A stretch of DNA of 64,000 nt, taken from NCBI RefSeq assembly GCF_900215205.1, contig NZ_OBDY01000029.1, forward strand, positions 81,591 through 145,590. The letters are read 5' to 3'. The notes beneath the pieces were generated by a model, which saw nothing but the letters and a program-made list of their open reading frames with translations, had not been told where the DNA came from and made no database searches. This DNA is from Paractinoplanes atraurantiacus. GTDB taxonomy: Bacteria; Actinomycetota; Actinomycetes; Mycobacteriales; Micromonosporaceae. Within the stretch, counting starts at the first letter, position 1. Every line of letters starts with the position of its first letter. Shown here in pieces: positions 15,116 to 23,601 of the stretch. Made by a program: the position numbers and the translations under genes.

Positions 15116-15147
15116 AGTGTAGACGTGCGCCGCACTCTGCGTAACCT
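15116..15147. promoter_or_regulatory. Back-to-back leaderless promoters for rmlB (-) and rmlA (+)
   Basis: The divergent start codons (GTG 15107 on minus, GTG 15154 on plus) are only 46 bp apart. On the plus strand TAACCT at 15142-15147 ends 6 nt before GTG, with TAGACG at 15120-15125 as a -35 (4 of 6 matches, 16-bp spacer). On the minus strand TACACT at 15121-15116 ends 8 nt before its GTG. No ribosome site fits on either side. The -35 of one promoter overlaps the -10 of the other, so the two polymerases must compete. Confidence 0.6.
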
Positions 15148-15153
15148 GCGCGA

Positions 15154-16029
15154 GTGCGAGGAATTCTGCTCGCCGGGGGAACCGGCTCACGTCTCTGGCC
15201 CATCACCATGGCCATGTCCAAGCAACTCATGCCGATCTTCGACAAACCGATGATCTACTACCCGCTGACCACCCTGGTGTCGGCCGGGATCCGGGAGATC
15301 ATGATCATCACGACGCCCGAGGACCAGCCGCACTTCCAGCGGCTGCTGGGCGACGGCTCGCAGTTCGGCCTGGCCCTGACCTACGCGGTGCAGCCGCGCC
15401 CGGAGGGCATCGCCCAGGCCTTCCGGATCGGGGCCGACTTCATCGGCGACGACCCGGTGGCCCTGATCCTGGGCGACAACATCTTCCACGGCGTCGGCCT
15501 GGGACGGCAGCTCACCCGCTTCGCCGAGCCCGAGGGCGGCCGCGTCTTCGCCTATCCCGTGGCCGATCCCGAGCGCTACGGCGTCGTCGAGTTCGACGAC
15601 ACGGGCAAGGTCCTCTCGATCGAGGAGAAGCCGGTCAAACCCAAGTCGACGTACGTCGTCCCGGGTCTCTACTTCTACGACGCCGACGTGGTGCGGATCG
15701 CCGAGAAGCTCGAGCCGAGCGCGCGCGGCGAGCTCGAGATCACCGCCGTGAACGAGGAGTACCGCCGCCAGGGCCGGCTCGACGTCACCGTGCTCGACCG
15801 GGGCACCGTGTGGCTCGACACCGGCACGTTCCAGTCGATGGTGCAGGCCTCGGAATACGTGCGGGTCATCGAGGAGCGGCAGGGCCTGAAAATCGGCTGC
15901 GTCGAGGAGGCCGCGTGGCGGCTGGGCTTCATCGGCGACGATCATCTGCGTGAGCTGGCCCAACCGCTTCTCAAGAGCGGCTACGGCCAGTATCTTGAAC
16001 GCCTGCTGGACATGGGAGGTCCCCGGTGA
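15154..16029 (+). CDS. rmlA: Glucose-1-phosphate thymidylyltransferase
   Basis: This 291-residue nucleotidyltransferase has GILLAGGTGSRLWPIT (dTTP loop), SKQLMPIFDKPMIYYPL, LGDNIFHG (metal/sugar site) and WLDTGTFQSM near residue 224, as in RmlA. It makes dTDP-glucose from glucose-1-phosphate and dTTP. The GTG start at 15154 fits a leaderless promoter just upstream. Its stop overlaps the GTG of rmlC (GTGA). Confidence 0.94.
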   Translation: MRGILLAGGTGSRLWPITMAMSKQLMPIFDKPMIYYPLTTLVSAGIREIMIITTPEDQPHFQRLLGDGSQFGLALTYAVQPRPEGIAQAFRIGADFIGDDPVALILGDNIFHGVGLGRQLTRFAEPEGGRVFAYPVADPERYGVVEFDDTGKVLSIEEKPVKPKSTYVVPGLYFYDADVVRIAEKLEPSARGELEITAVNEEYRRQGRLDVTVLDRGTVWLDTGTFQSMVQASEYVRVIEERQGLKIGCVEEAAWRLGFIGDDHLRELAQPLLKSGYGQYLERLLDMGGPR

Positions 16030-16655
16030 AGATCCGCCCCTTGAGCATCGAGGGCGCGTGGGAGGTCACACCCGTGCAGCACGGCGACGACCGTGGCACG
16101 TTCCTCGAGTGGTACCGCTTCGACCGTCTGGCCGAGGCCGTGGGCCATCCGCTCGACCTGAGGCAGGCCAACCTCTCCACCTCCGCGCGCGACGTCGTGC
16201 GCGGTGTCCACTTCGCCGATGTGCCACCGGGACAGGCGAAATACGTGACGTGCGTGTCGGGCTCGATCCTGGACGTCGTGGTCGACCTGCGGGTCGGCTC
16301 GCCCACGTTCGGCGCCTGGGAGGCCGTTCCGCTCGACGACGTGGAGCGCCGCGCGGTCTATCTCGCCGAGGGGCTGGGCCACGCTTTCTGCGCGCTGACC
16401 GACGACGCCACGGTCACCTATCTGTGCTCGGCCACCTATCGGCCCGGCCACGAGCACGGCGTGCACCCGCTCGACCCCGAGCTCGGCATCGACTGGCCGG
16501 CCGGCGCGGCGCTGCTGTCGCCCAAGGACGCGGCCGCGCCGACGCTGGCCGAGGCGCGGGAGGCGGGGCTGCTGCCGCGGTACGACGAGTGCCGCGCATT
16601 CACCGCAACCCTTCGTCGGGTTCAAGACATTCATCCATCCCCGCCGGACGATTGA
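16026..16655 (+). CDS. rmlC: dTDP-4-dehydrorhamnose 3,5-epimerase
   Basis: This 209-residue cupin-fold epimerase has the family sequence DDRGTFLEWYR near the start, RQANLSTSARDVVRGVHF (catalytic His in RGVHF), DVVVDLRVGSPTFG and LGHAFCALTDDA, as in RmlC. It inverts C3 and C5 of the 4-keto sugar before RmlD. GTG 16026 overlaps the rmlA stop. A perfect 7-bp inverted repeat, CCGCCGG/CCGGCGG (16641-16647, 16656-16662), straddles its stop codon and may act as a weak terminator. Confidence 0.9.
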   Translation: MKIRPLSIEGAWEVTPVQHGDDRGTFLEWYRFDRLAEAVGHPLDLRQANLSTSARDVVRGVHFADVPPGQAKYVTCVSGSILDVVVDLRVGSPTFGAWEAVPLDDVERRAVYLAEGLGHAFCALTDDATVTYLCSATYRPGHEHGVHPLDPELGIDWPAGAALLSPKDAAAPTLAEAREAGLLPRYDECRAFTATLRRVQDIHPSPPDD

Positions 16656-16942
16656 CCGGCGGCCGATCGGTTGGTATGTGGCAAGCAATTCCGCGGCGGT
16701 GTGCGGGCATGCGAGGCGAGAACCGAAGATAGTCCGATGTGACCACTTTGGAGACTGTTTCTTCAGCGCCCTCATCCGAACCGTCATCGGACTCACACGG
16801 AAAGGCGTAGCGCGATGGCCGCGCATTCGAAAGTCTTTCTCGTGTGTGTCCGGCGGGTAACCCGCAGCGCCGCGTGTCCGGCATGTCCGATACGTCGGAG
16901 CCAAGGACATTGATCGAAGAAAGTCGATGACGGAGGCACGGA
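16656..16942 (+). promoter_or_regulatory. Intergenic region before the initiating glycosyltransferase
   Basis: This 287-bp non-coding stretch is noticeably richer in A and T than its surroundings. It begins with the right arm of an inverted repeat around the rmlC stop and ends with a strong ribosome site (CGGAGG, 16931-16936) 6 nt before GTG 16943. I do not see an unambiguous promoter. Its length and composition suggest that the glycosylphosphotransferase gene has its own regulated promoter here. Confidence 0.4.
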
Positions 16943-18439
16943 GTGCAGACAGTCGATTCAGTGTCGACCCTTGACCTCAGTGACAGAGTTCCGCAGCTCA
17001 ACGGCCGCCCACAGGCCGGACGGGCCCGAGCCGGGTGGCAGAACAAGTACGTGCTGGCCCTCTACCTCATCGACTTCGCCGTGGGGCTGGCGGCCGCGAA
17101 CTCGGCGCTGCTGCTGCGCTTCGGCACGCCGAACCGGGACCCGTTCGCCACCGGCTATTTCCTATTGACATTTCTCATTCCTGTTGCCTGGCTGGCCTGC
17201 CTCACCCTCAACCGCGCGTACGAGCCCCGTCACCTGTTCGTCGGCACCGACGAGTATGCTCGGGTATTCCGTTCAGGATTGGCGCTGACCGCGGTCCTGG
17301 CCATTGTTTCGTTCGCCTTCGACCTGCGTTTGGCCCGCGGTTACGTGATTATCGCGATGCCGTTGGCGGTGGCCGTCAGCCTCGCCGGCCGATTCACGCT
17401 GCGGCAGCTCCTGCACCGCACCTGGGCCCGCGGCCGGCACCTGCACCGGGTCATCCTGGTCGGCCACGAGCGGGCGGTGGCCGACATGGCCCGCCGGCTG
17501 GGCCGAGAGCGTCACCACGGCCTCGACGTCATCGGGGCCTGCCTGCCCCCCGGCCCGAGCCGCGGCGGCTTCGTGCTCGGTCTCCCGCCCGTCTACGGCA
17601 CCTTCGACGGCGTGGCCGCGGCGGTCTCCCGCTCCGACGCCGACACCGTGGTCGTGCTCTCCTGCCCCGAGATCGACGGTCCCGCCCTGCGGCGCCTGGC
17701 CTGGCAGCTCGAACGCGACGAGATCGACCTCATCGTGGCCAGCACCCTGGTCGACGTCGCGGGCGACCGCACGACGATCCGCCCGGTCGACGGCCTGCCG
17801 ATGCTGCACGTCGAGCACCCGCGGCTCAAGGGCAGCGCCCGGCTCGTCAAGGCCGCCTTCGACCGCGTCGGCGCCTTCGTGCTGCTGCTGCTCGCCTCCC
17901 CGGTGCTGGCCGTGGTGGCCGCGATGGTGGCGTTCGACCCGCGCGGCCGCGGACCGGCCATCTTCCGCCAGGAGCGCGTCGGCAAGGACGGGCGGCTGTT
18001 CACCCTCTACAAGTTCCGGACCATGGTGGTCAACGCCGAGGCCCGCCTCATCGAGCTGCGCAACCTCAACGACACCGACGGCGAGCTGTTCAAGATGCGC
18101 AAGGACCCGCGCATCACACCGATCGGCCGCTGGCTGCGCCGCTTCTCCATCGACGAGCTGCCCCAGCTGGTAAACGTGCTCAAGGGCGACATGTCGCTGG
18201 TCGGCCCCCGGCCGCCGCTGGCCCGCGAGGTCGCGGGATATCCGTCCGACATGCTCCGGCGCCTCGCGGTCAAGCCCGGCCTGACCGGGCTGTGGCAGGT
18301 CTCCGGCCGCTCCGACCTGTCCTGGGAGGAGTCGATCCGGCTCGACCTGACGTACGTCGAGAACTGGTCGCTCTCCATGGACCTGGCCATCCTGGCCCGC
18401 ACGGTCAGCGCCGTCGCCCGCAGCTCCGGCGCCTACTGA
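16943..18439 (+). CDS. Exopolysaccharide polyprenyl glycosylphosphotransferase (WbaP/CpsE type)
   Basis: This 498-residue enzyme attaches the first sugar-phosphate to undecaprenyl phosphate and starts repeat-unit assembly. It has four or five N-terminal TM segments (about residues 36-165), a cytoplasmic CoA-binding-like Rossmann region (HRVILVGHERAVADMARRLG), one further TM (about 312-332) and the C-terminal bacterial sugar-transferase domain. That domain carries RQERVGKDGRLFTLYKFRTM, DELPQLVNVLKGDMSLVGPR and KPGLTGLWQVSGRS. GTG 16943 is supported by the ribosome site CGGAGG. It stands alone on the plus strand after the rml genes. Confidence 0.92.
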   Translation: MQTVDSVSTLDLSDRVPQLNGRPQAGRARAGWQNKYVLALYLIDFAVGLAAANSALLLRFGTPNRDPFATGYFLLTFLIPVAWLACLTLNRAYEPRHLFVGTDEYARVFRSGLALTAVLAIVSFAFDLRLARGYVIIAMPLAVAVSLAGRFTLRQLLHRTWARGRHLHRVILVGHERAVADMARRLGRERHHGLDVIGACLPPGPSRGGFVLGLPPVYGTFDGVAAAVSRSDADTVVVLSCPEIDGPALRRLAWQLERDEIDLIVASTLVDVAGDRTTIRPVDGLPMLHVEHPRLKGSARLVKAAFDRVGAFVLLLLASPVLAVVAAMVAFDPRGRGPAIFRQERVGKDGRLFTLYKFRTMVVNAEARLIELRNLNDTDGELFKMRKDPRITPIGRWLRRFSIDELPQLVNVLKGDMSLVGPRPPLAREVAGYPSDMLRRLAVKPGLTGLWQVSGRSDLSWEESIRLDLTYVENWSLSMDLAILARTVSAVARSSGAY

Positions 18440-18449
18440 CGAACACACG

Positions 18450-18824
18450 GTGGATCGGCTCTGGATCGGGGGATCGCCTTGTTCGGGCAAGAGCACCGTC
18501 GCCGCGCTCATCGCCTCATCACGGGGCCGCCTGCTGTATTCGTGTGACGACGCCTTCGAACGACACGCGGCCACCGTCGAGCCGGCCGATGGGCCGACGC
18601 CGCCGGGCCGATAGTCGTGGAGGGCGCCGCCCTGCTGCCGGAGCTTCTCGAGCGCCATGACGTCGCCCGCGACCGAGCGGTGTGGATCGTGCCGGCCGAG
18701 GACTTCCAGCAGCGCCACTACGGGCGGCGCCGGTGGGCACACGACCTCCTCGCCGGGGCCGCCGATCCCGGCCGACGGCGTGGCCGGCACCGTCGAAGAC
18801 CTCCTGCGCCTGTCCCCGGCGTGA
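18450..18824 (+). pseudogene. Decayed P-loop kinase-like gene (two frame changes and internal deletion)
   Basis: Three pieces of one protein family lie in order but in different frames. From GTG 18450 frame 3 reads LWIGGSPCSGKSTVAALIA (Walker A GSPCSGKS), then LLYSCDDAFERHA and a stop at 18612-18614. From about 18611 frame 2 reads IVVEGAALLPELLERHDVA and AVWIVPAEDFQQRHYGRRRW. From about 18762 frame 3 resumes PIPADGVAGTVEDLLRLSPA and stops at 18822-18824. I recall intact actinomycete relatives as roughly twice as long, so the region between the first two pieces has been deleted. It cannot encode a functional enzyme. Confidence 0.7.
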
Positions 18825-18880
18825 CCTCACCTCGATCGCCGCGCATGTGCGGCGGGAGGGACGCCGCGGCGGCAGGACGA

Positions 18881-18918
18881 AATCCGGCCCGGTCCCCGCA
18901 TGGGGGCCGGGCCGGTTT
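18881..18918. terminator. Strong hairpin terminator downstream of wecB
   Basis: A 14-bp stem (18884-18897 with 18902-18915, one G-U type mismatch) and a GCAT loop is flanked by an A-rich left side and TTT on the right. It lies 11 bp beyond the wecB stop on the minus strand and also after the pseudogene on the plus strand, so it can serve both directions. Confidence 0.7.
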
Positions 18919-18928
18919 CCCTTGCCTG

Positions 18929-20056
18929 TCAGGCGGGCGCGACCGCCGTGTCCCGGGCGTCGGTCGGGCGCAGCCGGACCGGCGCGGCCAGGTGCGCGAG
19001 CAGCACGTCGGCGATGCGGTCGCCGGCGTGGCCGTCCCAGAGGGCCGGAGCCCGCTTGGCCGGCGGATCGGCCAGGACCCGGCGGGCCGTGGCCACGATG
19101 AGCTCCGGATCGCGCCCCACGAGGATGTTCGTGCCCTCGGTCAGGGTGATCGGCCGCTCGGTCGAGTCGCGCGTGGTCAGGCAGGGCACGCCGAGCGCGG
19201 TGGTCTCCTCCTGGATGCCGCCGGAGTCGGTCAGCACCATCCGGGCCGACGCCTGCAGGGCGATGAAGTCGAGGTAGCCGGCCGGCGGGATCAGCCGGAT
19301 GCCCTCGGGCAGGCCGGCCGTCTCGAGGCGGGCCGCCGTGCGCGGGTGCACCGGCAGGATCACCGGGAGTTCCTTGGCCACCTCGCCGAAGGCGCCCAGC
19401 AGCGCGCCCAGGATCTCGGGCGAGTCCACGTTGGCCGGGCGGTGCAGCGTCGCCAGCGCGTACCCGCCCGGGGTGAGCCCGTGCCGGTGCAGCGCGTCCG
19501 AGCCGAGGGCCCGGTCGAGGTTGGCGTGCAGCGTGTCGATCATGACGTTGCCCGCGAGGTGGATCTGGTCCTCGTGATAGCCCTCGGCCCGCAGGTTGTC
19601 GACACCGTCCGGCGACGGGGCGAACAGCAGGTCGCTGAGCCGGTCGGTGGCCAGCCGGTTGACCTCCTCCGGCATGCTCCAGTCACGGCTGCGCAGGCCG
19701 GCCTCGACGTGGGCCACGGTGATGCCGGCCTTGGCCGCGACCAGCGCGCAGGCCAGCGTCGAGGTGACGTCGCCGACCACCACCACCGCGTCCGGCTCGA
19801 GCTCGTCGACCAGCGGCTCGAAGGCGAGCATCACCCGGGCCGTCTGCTCGGCGTGGCTGCCCGAGCCGGTGCCGAGGTGGCGGTCCGGCTTGCGCAGCCC
19901 CAGATCGGTGAAGAACACGTCGTTCATCGCGGCGTCGTAGTGCTGGCCGGTGTGCACCAGCACCACCTCGGCGCCGCGCGCCTCGAGCGCGTCCATGACC
20001 GGCTTGACCTTCATGAAGTTGGGCCGGGCCCCGGCCACGCAGATGATCCGCGGCAT
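18929..20056 (-). CDS. wecB: UDP-N-acetylglucosamine 2-epimerase, non-hydrolysing
   Basis: This 375-residue enzyme makes UDP-ManNAc from UDP-GlcNAc. It has the family sequence GARPNFMKVKPVMDAL at residues 9-24, VLVHTGQHYDAAM, VVVVGDVTSTLACALVAAK, HVEAGLRSRDWSMPEEVNR and LTDSGGIQEETTALGVPCL, all hallmark UDP-binding and catalytic segments of WecB. The ATG at 20056 overlaps the wecC stop (ATGA). With wecC and the WecG-type transferase it reproduces the ManNAcA branch of enterobacterial common antigen synthesis. Confidence 0.93.
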   Translation of the reverse strand: MPRIICVAGARPNFMKVKPVMDALEARGAEVVLVHTGQHYDAAMNDVFFTDLGLRKPDRHLGTGSGSHAEQTARVMLAFEPLVDELEPDAVVVVGDVTSTLACALVAAKAGITVAHVEAGLRSRDWSMPEEVNRLATDRLSDLLFAPSPDGVDNLRAEGYHEDQIHLAGNVMIDTLHANLDRALGSDALHRHGLTPGGYALATLHRPANVDSPEILGALLGAFGEVAKELPVILPVHPRTAARLETAGLPEGIRLIPPAGYLDFIALQASARMVLTDSGGIQEETTALGVPCLTTRDSTERPITLTEGTNILVGRDPELIVATARRVLADPPAKRAPALWDGHAGDRIADVLLAHLAAPVRLRPTDARDTAVAPA

Positions 20057-21312
20057 CAGATCACCTCGACCGTGTCACCGGACAGCCGCCGGCGGGTGTC
20101 GAGCAGGCACGCGGCCTCGCGGCCGATCATGTCGTAGTCGAACTCGTCGTGGTCGGCCAGCAGCACCACCGCGTCGGCGGAGCGCACCTCCTCGGCGTCG
20201 GCCGTGACCATGGTGAGGTCGTCGGCGCCGTGCACGGCCTCGACCACGTGCGGGTCGGCCACCCGGACCTCCGCGCCCATCTGGCGCAGCAGCTGCACCA
20301 CGCGGACCGCGGGCGACTCCCGGGCGTCGCCGGTGTTCTTCTTGTAGGCCAGGCCCAGCAATAGGATCCGGCTGCCGGAGACCGAGCGCTGGCGGCGGTT
20401 GAGCGCCTCCATGAGCCGGCGCACGACGTAGTCGGGCATGTGGTTGTTGATGTCGTTGGCCAGGTCGACGAAGCGGAAGCTCTGGCCCAGGGCCCGCTGC
20501 ACCCGCCACGACAGGTAGGACGGGTCGATCGGCAGGCAGTGGCCGCCGACGCCGGGCCCGGGCGTGAACCGCATGAAGCCGAACGGCTTGGTGCTGGCCG
20601 CGTCGATCGCCTGCCACACGTCGATGCCGAGGTCGTGCGAGATCATCGCGATCTCGTTGACCAGCGCGATGTTCACGTGGCGGAACGTGTTCTCGATGAG
20701 CTTGGCCAGCTCGGCCTCGCGCATCGAGGTGACCGTCACGGTGGTCTCCACGACGCTGTCGTAGAACGCCTTGACCCGCTTGAGGGACTCCTCGTCGAGG
20801 CCGGAGACGACCTTCGGCGTGTTGACCAGGCCCCAGGTCGGGTTGCCGGGGTCGATGCGCTCGGGGCTGAAGCCGAGGTGGAAGTCGGCGCCGGCGGTCA
20901 AGCCGGACTCCTTCTCCAGGATCGGCAGGACGACCTCCTCGGTCGTGCCCGGATAGGTCGTCGACTCCAGCACGACCAGCGCGCCCGGGCGCAGGTGGCC
21001 GCCGAGCATCTCGGAGCAGGCCTCGACGTACGACAGGTCGGGCGCGCCGTCGCGCAGCGGCGTCGGCACCGTGATGACCGCGATGTCGAAGCCGGCGCAG
21101 TCGGCCGGATCGATGCTGGGCTTGTAGTTCCCGCCCGACAGGACGGCGCGCAGCCGCTCGGCCGGGATGTCCTCGACGTACGACTCCCCCTCGACGAGAC
21201 GGCCGACGCGGACGGTGTCGACGTCGAAGCCGACGACCTCGTGACCGACCTCGGCCGCGCGGACGGCCAGCGGCAGCCCCACGTAACCCTGGCCGGCGAT
21301 GACAACTCGCAT
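20056..21312 (-). CDS. wecC: UDP-N-acetyl-D-mannosaminuronate dehydrogenase-type nucleotide sugar dehydrogenase
   Basis: This 418-residue UDP-sugar dehydrogenase has the NAD motif VVIAGQGYVGLPLA, ITVPTPLRDGAPDLSYVE, KLIENTFRHVNIALVNE, the catalytic Cys in GPGVGGHCLPIDPSYL, and C-terminal GLAYKKNTGDARESPA. It oxidises C6 of UDP-ManNAc (or possibly UDP-GlcNAc) to the uronic acid. The immediate wecB partner favours ManNAc. A CTTTCCCC gap of 13 bp separates it from the WecG-type gene. Product identity within the WecC/WbpA group cannot be settled by eye. Confidence 0.9.
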   Translation of the reverse strand: MRVVIAGQGYVGLPLAVRAAEVGHEVVGFDVDTVRVGRLVEGESYVEDIPAERLRAVLSGGNYKPSIDPADCAGFDIAVITVPTPLRDGAPDLSYVEACSEMLGGHLRPGALVVLESTTYPGTTEEVVLPILEKESGLTAGADFHLGFSPERIDPGNPTWGLVNTPKVVSGLDEESLKRVKAFYDSVVETTVTVTSMREAELAKLIENTFRHVNIALVNEIAMISHDLGIDVWQAIDAASTKPFGFMRFTPGPGVGGHCLPIDPSYLSWRVQRALGQSFRFVDLANDINNHMPDYVVRRLMEALNRRQRSVSGSRILLLGLAYKKNTGDARESPAVRVVQLLRQMGAEVRVADPHVVEAVHGADDLTMVTADAEEVRSADAVVLLADHDEFDYDMIGREAACLLDTRRRLSGDTVEVI

Positions 21313-21325
21313 GGTGCTTTCCCCT

Positions 21326-22117
21326 TTAGTTGCGCTCGGCGGCCGGTGCGGGCCGGACGGTCCGCACCCACTCGCGGGCGACGAGCCCGACGAAGGCGAC
21401 GTTGGTGGTCAGGTAGCGGCGCCCGAGCCGGCGCGGCTCCTGCAGTGCCCGGTAGAGCCATTCGCAGCCCACGCGCTGCCAGGCGGCCGGCGCGCGCTTG
21501 ACCACGCCGGCCAGCACGTCGAAGGAGCCGCCGACGCCGTGCACGACCTTGGCGCCGGTGCGGGCGCCGTGTGTGGCGACGAAGACCTCCTTCTTGGGCG
21601 AGGTCATGCCGAGGAAGAGCAGGTCGGCGCCGCTGGCTTTGATGCCGTCGGCCACCGCCTCCGACTCCTCGGCGGCGTAGTAGCCGTCGCGGTAGCCGGC
21701 GATCTTCAATTTCGGATGCTGCTTGCGGATCCGCTCGACCATGGTCTCGAGCACCTCGGGCTTGGCGCCGAGGAAGTAGACCGAGTGCCCGCGCAGCTCC
21801 GCCATGTACATCAGGCGCTGGAACAGGTCGATGCCGGCGACCCGCTCGGGCAGCGGCTGCCGCAGCACCTTGCTGGCCCAGACCACGGACTGGCCGTCGG
21901 CGACGATGAGGCCGCAGCCGGTGACCGCGTCGCGCAGGTCGGCGTCGGCCCGCATCTTGACGATCTTGGCCGCGTTCACGACGCCGACCTCGAGCAGCTC
22001 GCCCTTGCCGACCGAGTCGAGGCAGCGCTGCACGGTCTCCTCGAGGGTCAGCGCGTCGAGCGGCATGCCGAACATCTCGCGACGGCCCTCGGCGGTGGTG
22101 GAGGTCGTGGTGCTCAT
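21326..22117 (-). CDS. WecG/TagA/CpsF-family glycosyltransferase
   Basis: This 263-residue GT26 enzyme has VVNAAKIVKMRADADLRDA, LIVADGQSVVWASKVL (conserved Asp), ERVAGIDLFQRLM, YFLGAKPEVLETMVERIRKQ, GMTSPKKEVFV and GVGGSFDVLAGVVKRAPAAWQ. Members transfer ManNAc or ManNAcA to a lipid-linked primer at the membrane; WecB and WecC upstream in the pathway suggest ManNAcA. ATG 22117 overlaps the stop of the unknown 394-residue gene (ATGA), so four genes form one translational chain. Confidence 0.9.
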   Translation of the reverse strand: MSTTTSTTAEGRREMFGMPLDALTLEETVQRCLDSVGKGELLEVGVVNAAKIVKMRADADLRDAVTGCGLIVADGQSVVWASKVLRQPLPERVAGIDLFQRLMYMAELRGHSVYFLGAKPEVLETMVERIRKQHPKLKIAGYRDGYYAAEESEAVADGIKASGADLLFLGMTSPKKEVFVATHGARTGAKVVHGVGGSFDVLAGVVKRAPAAWQRVGCEWLYRALQEPRRLGRRYLTTNVAFVGLVAREWVRTVRPAPAAERN

Positions 22118-23298
22118 CGCGCGATCCCTTCCGCCGGGACCTCGACGGAGGCGAGCCAGGCGAAGTAGAGCCAGCCGAACTCGTACGGCCGGCACTCGCG
22201 GTCGAGCGAGAGCGGCTTGTAGACGCGGTCGATGACCGACAGCTTCAGGCCGGATCGGGCCCGGGTCGTCACCGTGTGGGCCGCGCGCACGATTTTGCGC
22301 GGGTCGCCGCGGAAGACCTTCCGGACGGTGAGGCCCTCGTCGTCGAGCAGCATGGGGTTTTCCGTGTCGCCGAGCTCGGCCGGGCCGAGCAGCCAGAGCA
22401 GGCCCTTGCGGATCGGCTCGTCGAAGTCGGTGATGCCGCCGGCCGCCTCGGCCAGGTCGAGCAGCGCCATCGGGCCCATCGCGTGCTGGTGGACGGTGTA
22501 GACCGGGTAGCCCTCGACGACGCCGCCGGTGCGGGCGTCGTAGTGCCACCACCACTGGCCGTCCGGGCCCTGGAGCCGGCAGATCTGCTCGGCCGTGGTG
22601 CGGGCCGCCTGCAAGGCCTCGGCGTCGCCGCCGTCGGCCGAGTGGTGCAGCCGGGCCAGCGCCTGGATCGGGTAGACCTGGTCGGCGAAGCAGGCGACGT
22701 GGTCGCGGTAGGGCTTGACGAGGCCGGGGCCGGTCGCGTGCGGGAACAGCGGGCTGCCGGGCCGGACGCTGTCGAGCAGCCGCCGGCGGGCCGCGGCCAG
22801 GTGATCCTCCACATCGGCCTGCTTGCGGGCCGTGGCGAGCGCGGCGACGACCCAGGAGGCCTCCACCACGTACTCCGCGGCGGTGCGCCGGTCGAACGCC
22901 CGGAGCCGCTCCAGGGCCTCGGGAAGGCGCGGGTGCCCGATCTGGGCGGCCGCCCAGGCGACGAGCGCGATGTCGCCGAGGTTGCTGCTCGTCGCCTGCC
23001 GGTCGACGAGCAGCGCCACGAACTTCTCCAGGTCGTGGCCGCCGAGCAGGGCGGGCACCTGGTCGGCCGGGAGCCAGGCGACGCCGAGCGCCACGATCGC
23101 GGCGTAGCGCAGGCTCGTTCCGGACAAATGCGCACTCACCAAGCCATTTTCGGCCGTAAATACCCGGGTGAAGGCGAACTCGTCCGTTTCGGTGCGGTAC
23201 ATCGTGGGCAACCCGCGCGACGCGAGCGCGAGAAGCCGATTGGTCAGGTCGATCGTCTCGCCGTCGAGGTGGACGTATCTCGCTGGTGCTGACGTCAT
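22114..23298 (-). CDS. Unknown cytosolic protein, probable alpha/alpha-toroid (squalene-cyclase-like) fold
   Basis: This 394-residue protein has no signal peptide or TM segment. It is rich in helical repeats with aromatic-rich QW-like turns: LQGPDGQWWWHYDARTGG, GYPVYTVHQHAMGPMALLDL and PYEFGWLYFAWLAS. The pattern recalls prenyltransferase/squalene-oxidase or glycan-hydrolase toroids, but I cannot assign a family. It is the first gene of the wecB-wecC-WecG unit and overlaps the glycosyltransferase start by 4 bp, so a role in handling the ManNAcA-containing glycan or its lipid carrier is likely. It may be a new component of this pathway. Confidence 0.75.
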   Translation of the reverse strand: MTSAPARYVHLDGETIDLTNRLLALASRGLPTMYRTETDEFAFTRVFTAENGLVSAHLSGTSLRYAAIVALGVAWLPADQVPALLGGHDLEKFVALLVDRQATSSNLGDIALVAWAAAQIGHPRLPEALERLRAFDRRTAAEYVVEASWVVAALATARKQADVEDHLAAARRRLLDSVRPGSPLFPHATGPGLVKPYRDHVACFADQVYPIQALARLHHSADGGDAEALQAARTTAEQICRLQGPDGQWWWHYDARTGGVVEGYPVYTVHQHAMGPMALLDLAEAAGGITDFDEPIRKGLLWLLGPAELGDTENPMLLDDEGLTVRKVFRGDPRKIVRAAHTVTTRARSGLKLSVIDRVYKPLSLDRECRPYEFGWLYFAWLASVEVPAEGIAR

Positions 23299-23601
23299 GG
23301 CGTCCTTCCGGAGGCAGGGCGACCGGCGGGCTGGATCAGGGTGCCCGCCAACGTTTTTTGCGTGGCCGACGCTGAGGCTACTGAGGACGATCCACCGGAA
23401 GGAAGGTATGACGGGTTGCTGACTCGCCGTTACGGGCGATTCGCGCGGAGCCTTCCGTTTACTCCGACCGTACGGCAGACGCCTCTTTCAGAATGGTCAA
23501 TGCGGATTCGACGTTTCGGACCGCGCTATCACACCTTCGGCCGATGGCCGAGACAGCGAAAGAGGGCCCGCCGTACGGCGGGCCCTCATCGTTCGCCGTG
23601 A
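23299..23601. other. 303-bp intergenic region, promoter side of the wec unit
   Basis: No coding sequence is convincing here. The right-hand third holds the terminator of the large secreted protein. The left side is the upstream region of the unknown-wecG-wecC-wecB unit on the minus strand, with runs such as GTTTTTTGCG (23352-23361) making it less GC-rich than coding DNA. No clear promoter hexamers were found. Confidence 0.4.
23562..23587. terminator. Perfect 11-bp hairpin terminator
   Basis: GAGGGCCCGCC (23562-23572), loop GTAC, GGCGGGCCCTC (23577-23587) form a perfect stem 15 bp beyond the stop of the large minus-strand gene. On that strand the stem is followed by TTTCG, giving a short T-tract. 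It probably insulates the secreted-protein gene from the wec unit. Confidence 0.75.
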
